A stretch of 64,000 nucleotides of DNA from Saitoella complicata NRRL Y-17804. Its lineage: Eukaryota; Ascomycota; Saitoellomycetes; Saitoellales; Saitoellaceae. The stretch covers positions 401,999-465,998 of the forward strand of contig NW_017567001.1 in the NCBI RefSeq assembly GCF_001661265.1, in the 5' to 3' direction. The notes beneath the pieces were generated by a model. The model made no database searches. It had not been told where the DNA came from and saw only the letters and a list, made by a program, of their open reading frames with translations. This document shows positions 43,382-52,947 of the stretch, piece by piece (positions within the stretch are counted from its first letter, which is position 1; each line of letters starts with the position of its first letter). The position numbers and the translations under genes are program-made.

Positions 43382-44430
43382 ATGTGTGCCGATGATCACC
43401 GCGACAAGGTAATCAACGAATATACTTCTGGGAAGGATGTCTACAATATTGCGACCAACATCGAGAGGTCTCCTCGCACAGTTAACCGCATTGGGAAAGA
43501 GATTCGAGGAGACAGGGCTTGCTGAGCGTAAGGGGAATTCAACCTGCGGGCGCAAACCGGCTATTGACAAGTTTCTGGGTTTGCTAAGTAGACTACTACT
43601 GCTTACGGGTACCACCAAGGACATCACTAAATGACCGCAGCAAATCAAGTACTTGTACAACAAGAACCCTACCCTCTATCAAGACAACTGTGCTGAGTTT
43701 CTCAACCATCAATTCGCTCCATCTCTATCGCGCTACCATTTCACCCGCTACCTGCAAAAGATTGGATATACCCGTAAGGTCTTAACCTTATGGGCAGCCC
43801 AGCGCAACCCCAGCTTACTCGTAAACCATGCCATTGAATTGGCTGACTATTGAGCGCACAGGTTCACGAAAATTTGGATACTCGCCGACCGGCACCCCCG
43901 CCATCCAGGAGAGGGTCTTTGGGTATTCGACACATTGAATTGTGCTGCCTGCATTGACTATTGAAGGTTTGAAGGCGCTACGCATCTTTCAGGGATCCTT
44001 TACTGCTGACCGATCCGTTGAATTCATCAAAGAGGACCTGCTACCAATCGTTGGTCCAATCCCTGGTCCAAACAGCGTCATTGTGCTTGATACTTGTCAA
44101 ATTCATCATGATCCAAGGGTTGCTGAACTCTTAGTAAACCAACAATGAGTGCTGCATTGTTTCCTTACCACCATATTTGCCTGACCTCAACCCAATCGAT
44201 CTCTGTTTCAGCATGTTCAAGGCCTGGATGAAGAGCAATAACAACGATCCTGACACCCTGTCTTGACCCTCCCTCTTTTATTCGCAAAGCGATTGAGTAC
44301 ATCAACACAGATCTCGAAAAGATCTGCAGTTTGTACACGGGCTGTGGTTATGCGCTGACCGGCATGGATTTGCGTCAATACGTTGATAACAACCATCAAA
44401 TGGCCGCTCGAGCGGCTGAGCGGGTGTAGC
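43382..44430 (+). pseudogene. Broken IS630/Tc1-mariner-type transposase (DDE_3)
   Basis: Blocks of one transposase are readable in order but in different frames. 43382-43525 is an N-terminal helix-turn-helix (VINEYTSGKDVYNIATNIER) ending in TGA after a frameshift. 43653-43853 resembles the linker (YLQKIGYTRKVLTLWAAQRN) and ends in TGA. About 43860-44148 contains FGYSPTGTPA, an in-frame stop, then LPALTIEGLKALRIFQGSF and NSVIVLDTCQIHH, the second catalytic Asp block. 44150-44270, in the next frame, has SLPPYLPDLNPIDLCFSMFK, where the family Glu after NPI is Asp. About 44279-44430 is the C-terminal helix region. The segment that should carry the first catalytic Asp (FxDES) is missing. At least five lesions mean it cannot be active. 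Confidence 0.85.
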
Positions 44431-44863
44431 TATCATTCGTTAGTTAGTCTCAGTGTTTTTTACCAATCGAAGGGACATTTCGTTCATTATTCAAGCACTT
44501 GCCGTTCTCACGGGTCATTTCCTTGACAAATTGGCTGGGAACTGCCCCACCTGCGTGACATGCAAGTGTAGCTTACTAGACTACTCACTTTGAGACAAGC
44601 ATGTTGCACGCCCAAACCTGCATTAGCGTGCAGAATGCTTGACAACGTCATTTCGTGCTCGACGGAGTGTATGAGAGTTTAGTGAGCTTATTGCAAAAGA
44701 ATCAAGCATCGTGGATTGAAAAGCAGTACAGTGCTGCTGGATACCTTTCCAAACCGGCCACCACTTGCGCATAATATTCACCATCCATCTTCACAGGCGG
44801 TAGGCCACTCGGCTCGATGTTCTTGAGATCGTCGAGCACTACTCCATTGTCGATGATCGCATC

Positions 44864-45790
44864 TCAAACCGTCGGACAATAGTCGATGTAGTCTGGAACC
44901 TTGGTCTTGAGACAGGCCAGAAACCCGTCCAAATCAACAGCAGCCGGCCCTTGAAGAGGGCTCGAGCCTCGGAGCATTTGCGGGTCAATGGTTGTGCTTG
45001 TTGGGGTCGGGGCCTGAGTGGACTGACTCGAGGGAGGTAGCAGCAGTAGATCGAATCGAGACGCAGTCACCGGTGTAGGTAGTTGAGGGACACCGGACAA
45101 AGAGCGCATGCTTTCAGGTGTTTCCGCTTGATCCATGGACTTGAATGGTTCGAGCAACCCAGCAAAAAGGGGATCATGGTTGGGCGGATCCTCGACAGTA
45201 ACTCCAGGTTCTTTCGCCACCAAGTACTTGGACCATAGATTGAGGAGATCATTGGTAATGTATCGATGTTGGCCAAAAAAGGGATGAACATAGCAGTACT
45301 GCTGGTAATGCTTGGCGCATTCATGCTTAGGCTGCAGGGTCTGAACAGCAAGGGTCCTTTTGTAGCGTTGAGGATCATTTGCAAGTTCATTCGAAATGCC
45401 CTGGAGAGCACTGTTGGTAGCACTGTGCCTAGGTCGAGGGATGAGAGGCTTCCGAGCCTTGGACTGAGTCTGAGAGGCGTTGCACAGAGGTTTGCTGGTC
45501 GAACTCGAGTTGAGAAGCAGCCCTTGTAGGGTCGTAGTGTGTATCGATTAGGATGAAAGCTGACAATTCGCTGGTGCATCCCGGCTCCTCCCACGGCAGG
45601 CTTTCCAGTTGATGTCGGGCTTCAGGGAGTATTTGTTGACCCCTTCGATGACCATGTGATCATGACGGAGCTCCTCGAGGGCAAGATCAATCAAAAGCTG
45701 CTCTTGGTCAGCCCAAGACCTGACTGGATTGACCGTCCAGGGTGCTTAGGGGTACTTGTGGTTCTTTTCCGTAGTGACGAGAATGAAGAC
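44864..45790 (-). pseudogene. Decayed ORF of unknown, probably mobile-element-associated, family
   Basis: On the minus strand an open stretch from about 45550 to 44864 encodes a protein lacking a start ATG at its 5' end. It includes CAKHYQQYCYVHPFFGQHRY and ITNDLLNLWSKYLVAKE, then an acidic, Ser/Pro-rich tail ending near 44864. Upstream in a related frame, past an in-frame TAA at about 45550, sequence from about 45720 reads SWADQEQLLIDLALEELRHD and YSLKPDINWKACRGRS, perhaps a Myb/SANT-like start. The pieces look like one disrupted gene. I do not recognise the family securely; its place beside a dead transposase suggests a mobile element. The 430 bases between the two (44431-44863) hold nothing recognisable. 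Confidence 0.45.
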
Positions 45791-46000
45791 CTGGAAGTCG
45801 TTGAATCTGGTGATAGTATCAACAACGGTGCGTCTTCGTCTTTGAGTTCAATGACTGCCATAGGCCTTTTTTCCCTCCGGACTGTATTTGTAGGTGGTGG
45901 TGAGGCTGCTGCGCGTCGAGGATTTTGCAGGGTGACGTCCCCCGATACCAGCCAGAACAGTCAGCACAGAAACTCTCCACCAACACCCCCTACACCCGCC

Positions 46001-47215
46001 ATGTCAGAAATCACAATCAACATCAAGTCAAGTCAAGGTATGGCAACATCGTGCACTACATGCATTGACAGCCATACTCACCACTCCCCTACAGACAAGA
46101 AATACTCCCTAACAGTCCCCCTCTCCCTCACCGTCCGCGAATTCAAAGACCGCGTCGCAGCCATCTCCGAAATCGAAGTCGAGCGACAACGTCTCATTTA
46201 CAGTGGCCGCGTACTCAAAGATCCAGACACGTTGGAGAGCTATAAGATCGCGGATGGGAATACTGTGCATCTCGTCAAGGGTGCCGCTACGTCATCCACC
46301 TCCAATCAACCCGCTGCGGCCGCACAGGTTCCGCAGAGCGTCTCGGCGGGGATTAATCCAAGTAACCCTCTTAATGCCTTCACGAGTTCGCAATACGCAG
46401 GCCACCAAATCCCCCTCCCACCCCCCTCCCTCTTCGGCCCAGACGGTGGAATGACATTCCCCTCCACGGCCCCTGGGTCCTCCTCTGACCCCTCTTCCCT
46501 CCAACAAATGATGTCTGACCCAGCTACCCAAGCAGCAATGCACGCCATGCTCCAAGACCCCGCAATGCTCGATATGATCCTCGAGAGATCCGGGCTGAGA
46601 AATGTACCCGGAGCACGGGAGATGATGAGGAGTGAGGGGTTTAGGAGGGCGATGTTAGATCCGGGGGTTTTGGGGAGGGTTGGGGAGATGGGCGGGATGA
46701 TGGGTGGACAGCAAGGGAGTTTTCCGGCGCCGGGGGGACAACAGCAGGGACAGCAAGGGCAGCAGCAGGGTGTGGGGGCAGGACAGCAGCCTAATCCCTT
46801 CGCGGGTATCTTTGGCCCTGGATCTATTTTTGGTGCTGGTGCCGCTGGTGCTGGTGCTCCGGGTGCTGCGGGTGCAGGAGCACAGGCGAACCCGTTGGCG
46901 GGGTTGATGTCCATGTTTGGGGGTCCCGCCGCCGGTGCCGGTACTGGTGCTGGAGCTGGAACAAACCCCTTCGCTGACCCCGCCCTCCTCGAGATGCTCA
47001 TGGGCGGTATGGGCGGTGCTGGCGGCATGGGAATGAACAACCCCTCCACCGAGGCCGAGACCGACACGAGGCCCCTGGAGGAACGATATCAAACCCAGCT
47101 TGGGCAGTTGAATGATATGGGTTTCCTCGATTTCGAGAGGAATATTGCGGCGTTGAGGAGGAGTGGGGGGAATGTTCAGGGGGCTATTGAGGTTCTGTTG
47201 AGTGGGGGTGTTTGA
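46001..47215 (+). CDS. DSK2: Ubiquilin/Dsk2 UBL-UBA proteasome shuttle
   Basis: Exons 46001-46037 and 46095-47215 (57-nt intron) give 385 aa. The joined N-terminus is MSEITINIKSSQDKKYSLTV, the start of a ubiquitin-like domain (to about residue 75: RQRLIYSGRVLKDPDTLESY). STI1-type repeats follow around MMSDPATQAAMHAMLQDPAM and MLDMILERSGLRNVPGAREM, then a Gly/Ala/Gln-rich region (GQQQGQQGQQQ; GAGAAGAGAPGAAGAGA), and a C-terminal UBA (YQTQLGQLNDMGFLDFERN, GAIEVLLSGG). Dsk2 carries ubiquitinated clients to the proteasome and acts in ERAD. An in-frame upstream extension to 45656 covers mobile-element debris and the unspliced intron; it is not part of the protein. Confidence 0.95.
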   Translation: MSEITINIKSSQGMATSCTTCIDSHTHHSPTDKKYSLTVPLSLTVREFKDRVAAISEIEVERQRLIYSGRVLKDPDTLESYKIADGNTVHLVKGAATSSTSNQPAAAAQVPQSVSAGINPSNPLNAFTSSQYAGHQIPLPPPSLFGPDGGMTFPSTAPGSSSDPSSLQQMMSDPATQAAMHAMLQDPAMLDMILERSGLRNVPGAREMMRSEGFRRAMLDPGVLGRVGEMGGMMGGQQGSFPAPGGQQQGQQGQQQGVGAGQQPNPFAGIFGPGSIFGAGAAGAGAPGAAGAGAQANPLAGLMSMFGGPAAGAGTGAGAGTNPFADPALLEMLMGGMGGAGGMGMNNPSTEAETDTRPLEERYQTQLGQLNDMGFLDFERNIAALRRSGGNVQGAIEVLLSGGV

Positions 47216-47563
47216 GTTGTCGAGGTTGAGGGTATGAAGTGAGGGGTGTGGTATAGGGTTGAGGTTGGTAGAGTATTTTGGACTAGCTGGATTATTGCGC
47301 GAGTATCAATTGTTGTTGCGAGTGGTCGCACGGAGATATCGATATCAGTGAAAGTTGTATTAACGATAAGGGAATGTGGGGTATTACTGGTTATCAATAC
47401 TCGAGAGAGGCCCGCTGCTCTCTTCTTTGCTCCCGTCCAAATCCAATCAAACCGGCTCCTTATTCTCCGACTCTCAATACCAAAACCTCTCTCTCTTCCT
47501 TTCCTTTCTCCTGCCAATTCCAAAAGAAAACAGCCCTCCCCCCCCTCTCCTCCACCCCACCCC
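47216..47563. other. Convergent spacer, 348 bases, DSK2 / kinase
   Basis: 3' flanks of two convergent genes. The right half becomes a nearly pure C/T tract (about 47530-47690 on the plus strand) that continues into the G-rich end of the kinase coding region. No RNA gene recognised. Confidence 0.4.
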
Positions 47564-48990
47564 TCAAAACCCCTCAAAAACACCCCCAAACTCATCTTCC
47601 CCACCCCCCCCTCCACAAACCTCCCCCCTAACTCTCCCCCACTCAACCTCTCTCTCTCCCCCCCCAACCTCCTCATACACCTCGAAATTCGACCGATCCC
47701 CCTCGCCCCTAACGACCGGCACGATCGGTGGACGGACTTGACAGTGTTCGAGGGCGTCCCAGTCGAGGGCGGAGAAGAATGCGTGGCGGCGCACGTCCAG
47801 GGAGCCATGGGAGAGGGTGCCGAGGCGGCGGGAGAGGTCTGGGGTTAGGAGGGATAGGATGAATGAGCGGGAGGGGGCCTCGATGTGTGGTGTGGAGGAG
47901 GAGGAGGAGGAGGAGGAGGAGGTGGGGAATCGGACGCGTCCTTCGATGATTTTTTCGTAGATCCCGAAAGGGTTGTCGGCGTAGAATGGAGGGTATCCGA
48001 CGAGCATTTCGTACGTCAATATCCCCAGTGCCCACCAATCCACTCCCTCCCCGTGGCCGAGTGAGCGTATGATTTCTGGCGCCAAATATTCTGGGGTTCC
48101 GCAGAGTGTCCACGTCCGACCCCTCCCACCCGTGCTAGGCGACGACAAGTGTTTCGCGAACCCAAAGTCCGTTAATTTGATATGTCCCGTCTCCGCCAAC
48201 AATATATTCTCGGGCTTGAGATCACGGTAGACGATGGAATGGGCATGCAAGAACTCGAGCGCCAACACGATTTCCGCGGCGTAGAATTGTGCGACGGGGG
48301 TGGGGAAGTGTCCGGCGCGGCGGAGGTGGGTGAAGAGTTCTCCGCCCGGGATGAATTCGAGGAGCATGAAGAGGGAGGTGCGGGTTTGGAAGGAGGAGTG
48401 GAGGGAGGTGAGGAAGGGGTGGCCCCCGTGGGCGTGGTGGGGGGAGTGGGAGGGGGAGATGGCGTGGAGGATTTGGGATTCGTTGAGGACGTGTTCGAGT
48501 TGTTTTAGTTTTAGGACGGTTGCTTTTGCGAGAATTTTTAGGGCGAAGAATTGGGGTTGAGCGGAGGAGCGGCGGCGGTGGGGGTCGTGTGGGATGAGGT
48601 TGGAGTGGGAGGGGTTTGGGGAGCGGGGGGGAGCTGTTGGGGACGGGTTTAGGCGGGCCAAATACACCCTGCCAAAGGTTCCCGTGCCTATGGCATCGGT
48701 GTTAACATCGTACACGGTTGTTTGATGGGACGACAGATAGATGACATACCCAACGTCTCCAATAACTCCAATCCATCAATATCAGGCTCATGTTCATCAT
48801 CGATACCACTCTCGCTAGCGCTCTCCCCTTCAAACCTGCTATCCCCACCATGGCCATGGCCACCACTCGTGTCGAATTTCCAGACATCTTCCCATACGGG
48901 CTGCGTACCCGGACTCACATCCGTACCATCGTGGATTCCGGCGTCGCAGGAATGGGAGAAACTGTATGGCGGGGGCATATCGAGGGACAT
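47564..48990 (-). CDS. AGC-family protein kinase, PKA catalytic-subunit/PRKX-like
   Basis: Exons 48990-48750 and 48687-47564 (62-nt intron, CATAG acceptor) give 454 aa. The join completes the P-loop LETLGTGTFGRVYLAR. The kinase core is intact: FFALKILAK (Lys), GGELFTHLRRAGHF, YRDLKPENILLAETGHIKLT, DFGFAK, TWTLCGTPEYLAPEI (activation-loop Thr) and GVDWWALGILTYEMLVGYPP. The protein ends FEGF, the C-terminal FxxF typical of PKA, and lacks a longer hydrophobic motif, so PKA/PRKX fits better than PKC or S6K. Inserts: a Ser/Pro/His-rich loop after the Gly loop and a poly-Ser run (47896-47923). A start at 49161 is possible but would overlap the divergent gene. If PKA, the Flo8-like protein at 6.9 kb is a plausible pathway partner. 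Confidence 0.85.
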
Positions 48991-49194
48991 CCTGTGTGGA
49001 GGAGGAACTTCATTGCAACTGGGGAGGTTTGGGTGGACATGTGCTGCGTATAAGGTGCGGCTTGTGCGTGCGGTGCACTGCTTGTGCGGGGGATCCCAAA
49101 TTACCGGTGCCGGCCCTCCTCCGCGACCTAAGTACTCCCTCCGCCATGTTTGTACCACCATAGGGCTGGCTACCTTGGAGTAGGTTATAAAACA

Positions 49195-50724
49195 ATGCTG
49201 CTATCAGGCCTCCACGGACATCGCGGCCGTTTAGCCATCCTCGCATCGATCTTGCTCGCGTTTTGGTCTCTTTCTCTGTTTCTCCGGACTACCCCATCCC
49301 CCAGCACCATCAAACATCCTCAATCCGGATCTCTTCCGAGCAGTGACCCTTTCATCGAGGATGACTTGGAGTTGGAGTTAGCAAACACACCCCTCTCCGC
49401 AATCTACTCTACCCTCGACCTCCTCCTCTCCCTCCACCTCTCCCACCCACCCCTCCCCTCATCCCAAACCTACCTAGCCGAAACCGCTCGACTCGCACGA
49501 ATCCTCACCTCGATCTCCGCTTGGCCCGCAGGGGTTGATGAGAATCAATTGGGGTTGGTGTTGGAGGAGCGGGTGCTGGGATATTTGGATACGGCGGGGA
49601 TTGAGAGGAGGGTTGAGGGGGCGGGGGGTGCGAAGGGGGTTTTGGGGTGGGTGTGGCAGAGGATTGGAGAGGGGGGTCGGGGGAGGGGGGTTGTCGTTAT
49701 TGTTGATCCGGGGAGGGGTGGGAAGGGGGTTGAGAGGGAGTTGGAGGTATTTGTGAAAGGGTTACGAGAAGGTGTGAAATGCACCCTCCCAATCGAGATC
49801 ACATACGCAGGCGAGTATGCTCTGAGCGAAGCCCAGCGCGATTTCCTCCGAGAACACCTCGACATCACCCAGATCAAATTCATCGACATCTTCGAATCCC
49901 CCCTCTTCCTCAACCCCCGCTCCCCAACCGGCCTCCCACTCAAGTCTGTCACCTCAATCACACCCTACGCCATCCTCGCGTCCGAGTTCGAGGAGGTGGT
50001 TGTGTGTCGTCCCGATACCATATTCCTTCAGAACCCGCAAACGCTCTTTTCGGCGTCTGAATACAAGACGAATGGAGCGTTGTTTTTCCATCCAGCCCTC
50101 ATCAAAACCGATTCGACTACGTGGCATGAACGCACTGATTGGATCATATCTCAAGTAGGGGCGGAGGGGGTATCGAGCGAGCTGTCGCACTCTAAGTTTT
50201 GGGCATCACAAGCCGACGGTATGTCAACCCCCGATTACGTATTCGTGATCAGTAAGAAGGAGAGGGAGATGGTCTACGCAGTAGGCTTCGCGGGGTGGAT
50301 GGCCCTTCCGAACGTCCGCGACCATTGGCTTCATACCTGGGGCGGGAACGAGGGCGAGGTGATGTGGTTGGCGTGCGAGATGATGAGGGTTGCGTATGGC
50401 TTCTCCTCATCTTGGGCCGGAGCGATTGGCGTTTTGTCTGAGAATGGAGCGGAGGTGTGTGGGGGGAGGGAGGTGTACGTTATCAAGGATCGTCCGGTGT
50501 GGTTTGGTGGGGGGTTGATGAAGCATGAGGGAAGGGGATGGGTTGGGGCTAGGGAGATGGCGTGGACGGAGGGGGAGAAGGTGGAGTGGGGGAGTGGGAG
50601 TGGGAATGGGACGTGTGTTGGGCTTAAGGAGGGGAGGTGGAGGGATATGACGGGAGGGTGTGATCTAGTGGTGGAGAAGATGGTGGGGATTGCGGAGGAG
50701 GTATATGCCAGAACCTTAGCATAA
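49195..50724 (+). CDS. MNN1-type alpha-mannosyltransferase with altered DXD motif
   Basis: A 509-residue intronless type II Golgi enzyme. Cytosolic start with Arg, anchor at about residues 14-32 (AILASILLAFWSLSLFL), Pro/Ser-rich stem, then the mannosyltransferase domain (PF11051-like): LPIEITYAGEYALSEAQRDF, ITPYAILASEFEEVVVCRPD, TIFLQNPQTLF, YKTNGALFFHPALI, FWASQADGMSTPDYVFVISK and MWLACEMMRVAYGFSSSWAG. In yeast Mnn1 adds terminal alpha-1,3-mannose to N- and O-glycans. The usual D-x-D nucleotide-sugar motif is here R272-P273-D274, so the first Asp is missing. Start at 49195 preferred over 49150 since it begins at the anchor. The region 49535-49756 switches to very G-rich codons. Confidence 0.85.
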   Translation: MLLSGLHGHRGRLAILASILLAFWSLSLFLRTTPSPSTIKHPQSGSLPSSDPFIEDDLELELANTPLSAIYSTLDLLLSLHLSHPPLPSSQTYLAETARLARILTSISAWPAGVDENQLGLVLEERVLGYLDTAGIERRVEGAGGAKGVLGWVWQRIGEGGRGRGVVVIVDPGRGGKGVERELEVFVKGLREGVKCTLPIEITYAGEYALSEAQRDFLREHLDITQIKFIDIFESPLFLNPRSPTGLPLKSVTSITPYAILASEFEEVVVCRPDTIFLQNPQTLFSASEYKTNGALFFHPALIKTDSTTWHERTDWIISQVGAEGVSSELSHSKFWASQADGMSTPDYVFVISKKEREMVYAVGFAGWMALPNVRDHWLHTWGGNEGEVMWLACEMMRVAYGFSSSWAGAIGVLSENGAEVCGGREVYVIKDRPVWFGGGLMKHEGRGWVGAREMAWTEGEKVEWGSGSGNGTCVGLKEGRWRDMTGGCDLVVEKMVGIAEEVYARTLA

Positions 50725-50892
50725 CTGTTTTCAATATAGCTGATCGATCCTTGTATGGAAATCCTGATCGATCAACACGTGCACCGCAACAACGTCATGA
50801 CTCGCACCAGCCCGACTCCAGCGCAAACCGTAAGATCCCCTCCCCAACGACCAATTCACCGTCAATTGAGTCTCCAATCCCGCCTGTCGACA

Positions 50893-52579
50893 ATGCCTCT
50901 CCCACTTCGCCGCAAACCCCCAATCACTACCCCACCCAACCTCCTCCTCCACCTCATCAAAAACCTCGGGTTTATCTCCGCGTCCCTCATCTTCCTGCCC
51001 TTCAGTTTGACGGTCTTGTTTTGGGCCACGGTTTTTAATTGGGTTTTCTCGGAGGAGAAGGGGAGGGTGAGGGCTGGTGAGAGGAGGATGACGGTCATGG
51101 TTTCGGGGGGACGGGCGACGAAGGGTTTGGTGCATATGAGGGCTTTTGCTAGGTACACGCACTTGCGGTGATCATGAATATCGATCGTAACTGATGATTG
51201 TGTGTGCATAGAGCTGGGCACCGTGTCATTGCTGTCGAGGAACCCTCGCAATCCCTCAACGCTGCCAGATTCTCGAAGTATGTGGCGGCGTACTATGCAC
51301 TCACCGACCCCCTCAAGTCTCAAGATGCGTACACGAATCGGCTCGTGGAGATTGCGCGACGCGAAAAGGTGGACGTGTTCGTCCCCGCATCTGGTGTGGC
51401 TACGACATTATGTGACGGACATGCGAAGCCTGCACTCGAGAAGTTGGGTGTGAGGGTATTGCAGTTCGATGCTGACCTTGGCTACAAGTTGGATAAGAAA
51501 GATGCGTTTATGGGGTTGTGTCGGGACTTGGGTCTCGAGGTCCCGGAGACTGTGTTGGTGAGGAGCGTGGAGGATGTTATGGACTTTTCATGGGAGAAGA
51601 AGAGGGAGGAGGGTAAGAAGTTTTTGTTGAAGTGTGTTGGCGTCGACGATAAGACGAGGAATGATATGACATTGTTTCCTTGGGATGATTTGGAGGGGAT
51701 GAGGGGTTATGTCAATACGTTGGGTATCACGGATGAGAATCCGTATATCATTCAGGAGTTTGTGAAGGGGACTGAATACTGCTGGTAGCACCCGCTGCTT
51801 CATCTCTATGGACATAGCTAATGTGGGTTCTACAGCCAATCCGTTGCTATTGACGGTGTCGTCCGTACGTTTTCTTGTTGCGAGAGTAGCGACCTCCTCA
51901 TGAACTACGCACACATCACCCCCGCCTCCGGTCCCTCCGCCTCGAATGCCCGTCAGATCGCGAAACAATGTCTGGACTTCACAACCGAGTTCTGCAAAAA
52001 GGTACACTGCGAGCATCGTGTTTAGTTGACCCTCCCAACATGTACTGATCGCAATGTGTACAGATGAACATCACCGGCCAGATCTCGTTCGATTTCATTG
52101 AGAGGGATGGAAGGGTTTTGCCGATCGAGTGTAATCCGAGGACGCATACTGCGAATACGTTATTGGCGAATCATCCTGGGTATGCGCACGCGTATCTCGC
52201 TTCTCCTCTTGCGAATGCGACGTATGGGCCAGAGGGCCACCAAGGGCAGTTTAACGGCAACGGCAATGGCAATGGCAATGGCAATGGGCACGGCAAGGTT
52301 TCGTCTTCTCGGCATTTGTGGCCGATTCAGCCGTCGCCTGCTGAGCCGCCGACGTACTGGATTCCGCACGAGATTTTCGATGCGATTCGGTACCTTGATC
52401 CATTGACGCTCGTCTACCGTCTGATGCTGGAGAGGGAGGCACAGTGGGATTGGAGAGATCCTGTACCGGGAGTGTGGTTGTACCACGTGTACTGGCCGTC
52501 GGTGTTGTTGGAGAGTTTGCTGGGAGGAAGGAGGTGGACGAGGATTAATGCGAGTACGGGTAAGGTGTTTTGGTGTTAG
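50893..52579 (+). CDS. ATP-grasp ligase with N-terminal membrane anchor
   Basis: Four exons: 50893-51152, 51212-51784, 51836-52001 and 52064-52579; introns 59, 51 and 62 nt; 504 aa. One hydrophobic segment (FISASLIFLPFSLTVLFWATV) precedes MTVMVSGGRATKGLVHMRAF and AGHRVIAVEE, a pre-ATP-grasp Rossmann-like domain. The ATP-grasp domain follows: KKDAFMGLCRDLGLEVPETV, KFLLKCVGVDDKTRNDM, YIIQEFVKGTEYC and ISFDFIERDGRVLPIECNPR with metal-binding E and N, then THTANTLL. Such carbamoyl-phosphate-synthase-like ligases join a carboxylate to an amine or thiol; fungal examples include mycosporine-pathway enzymes, but no such partner gene lies nearby. The Asn-Gly repeat near residue 400 is a species-specific insertion. 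Alternative starts at 50755 and 50797. Confidence 0.8.
52253..52288 (+). repeat. AAYGGC hexanucleotide repeat coding (Asn-Gly)6
   Basis: Six in-frame AAC/AAT-GGC units, the last GGG, inside the ATP-grasp gene. The run sits between the ATP-grasp metal site and the C-terminal domain, where a flexible loop would tolerate it. Confidence 0.9.
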
Positions 52580-52947
52580 ATGAGAAATTAATGGAGGGAG
52601 CCGAAGGATGTGAGGTTGTGGTACATGCATGATTGAGATGGACATTGTTGATTTGGTGTGGATATGAGCCGTACTATGCATCGCTAGAATACGAACGAGA
52701 ACGTTGAGGACGCAAATGAGACGTCGTACGTAGGATTGATTGCCTTTCTACACTGCTCCATCCCCTTTATGTCGAATGAATCTTCTTGACGATCGCGATG
52801 GCGAACTCGACGTTCATGATTTCCCATAGCGGGTAAATCCGCTTGCAGTATCGAGCGCACAGACCCGCGCTGCAACGGGCTGCACATCAACACAACGGCC
52901 AAGCCTCCAACACAACCCTCGACCAGCAGTCATCTCCACCCGCAATC
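52580..52947. promoter_or_regulatory. Spacer of 368 bases upstream of the glycosyltransferase paralogue
   Basis: 3' end of the ATP-grasp gene and promoter of the next. The downstream frame stays open back to 52843 with an ATG there (35 extra codons), but this extension has no anchor-like or conserved sequence. A GACGTCGTACGTA cluster lies at about 52721-52733. Confidence 0.4.

Noticed and set aside
45656-46000. In-frame upstream extension of DSK2 by about 115 codons
   Set aside because: It crosses mobile-element debris, and the ubiquitin-like domain begins exactly at the ATG at 46001. The apparent continuous frame arises because the first intron is in phase and lacks a stop.
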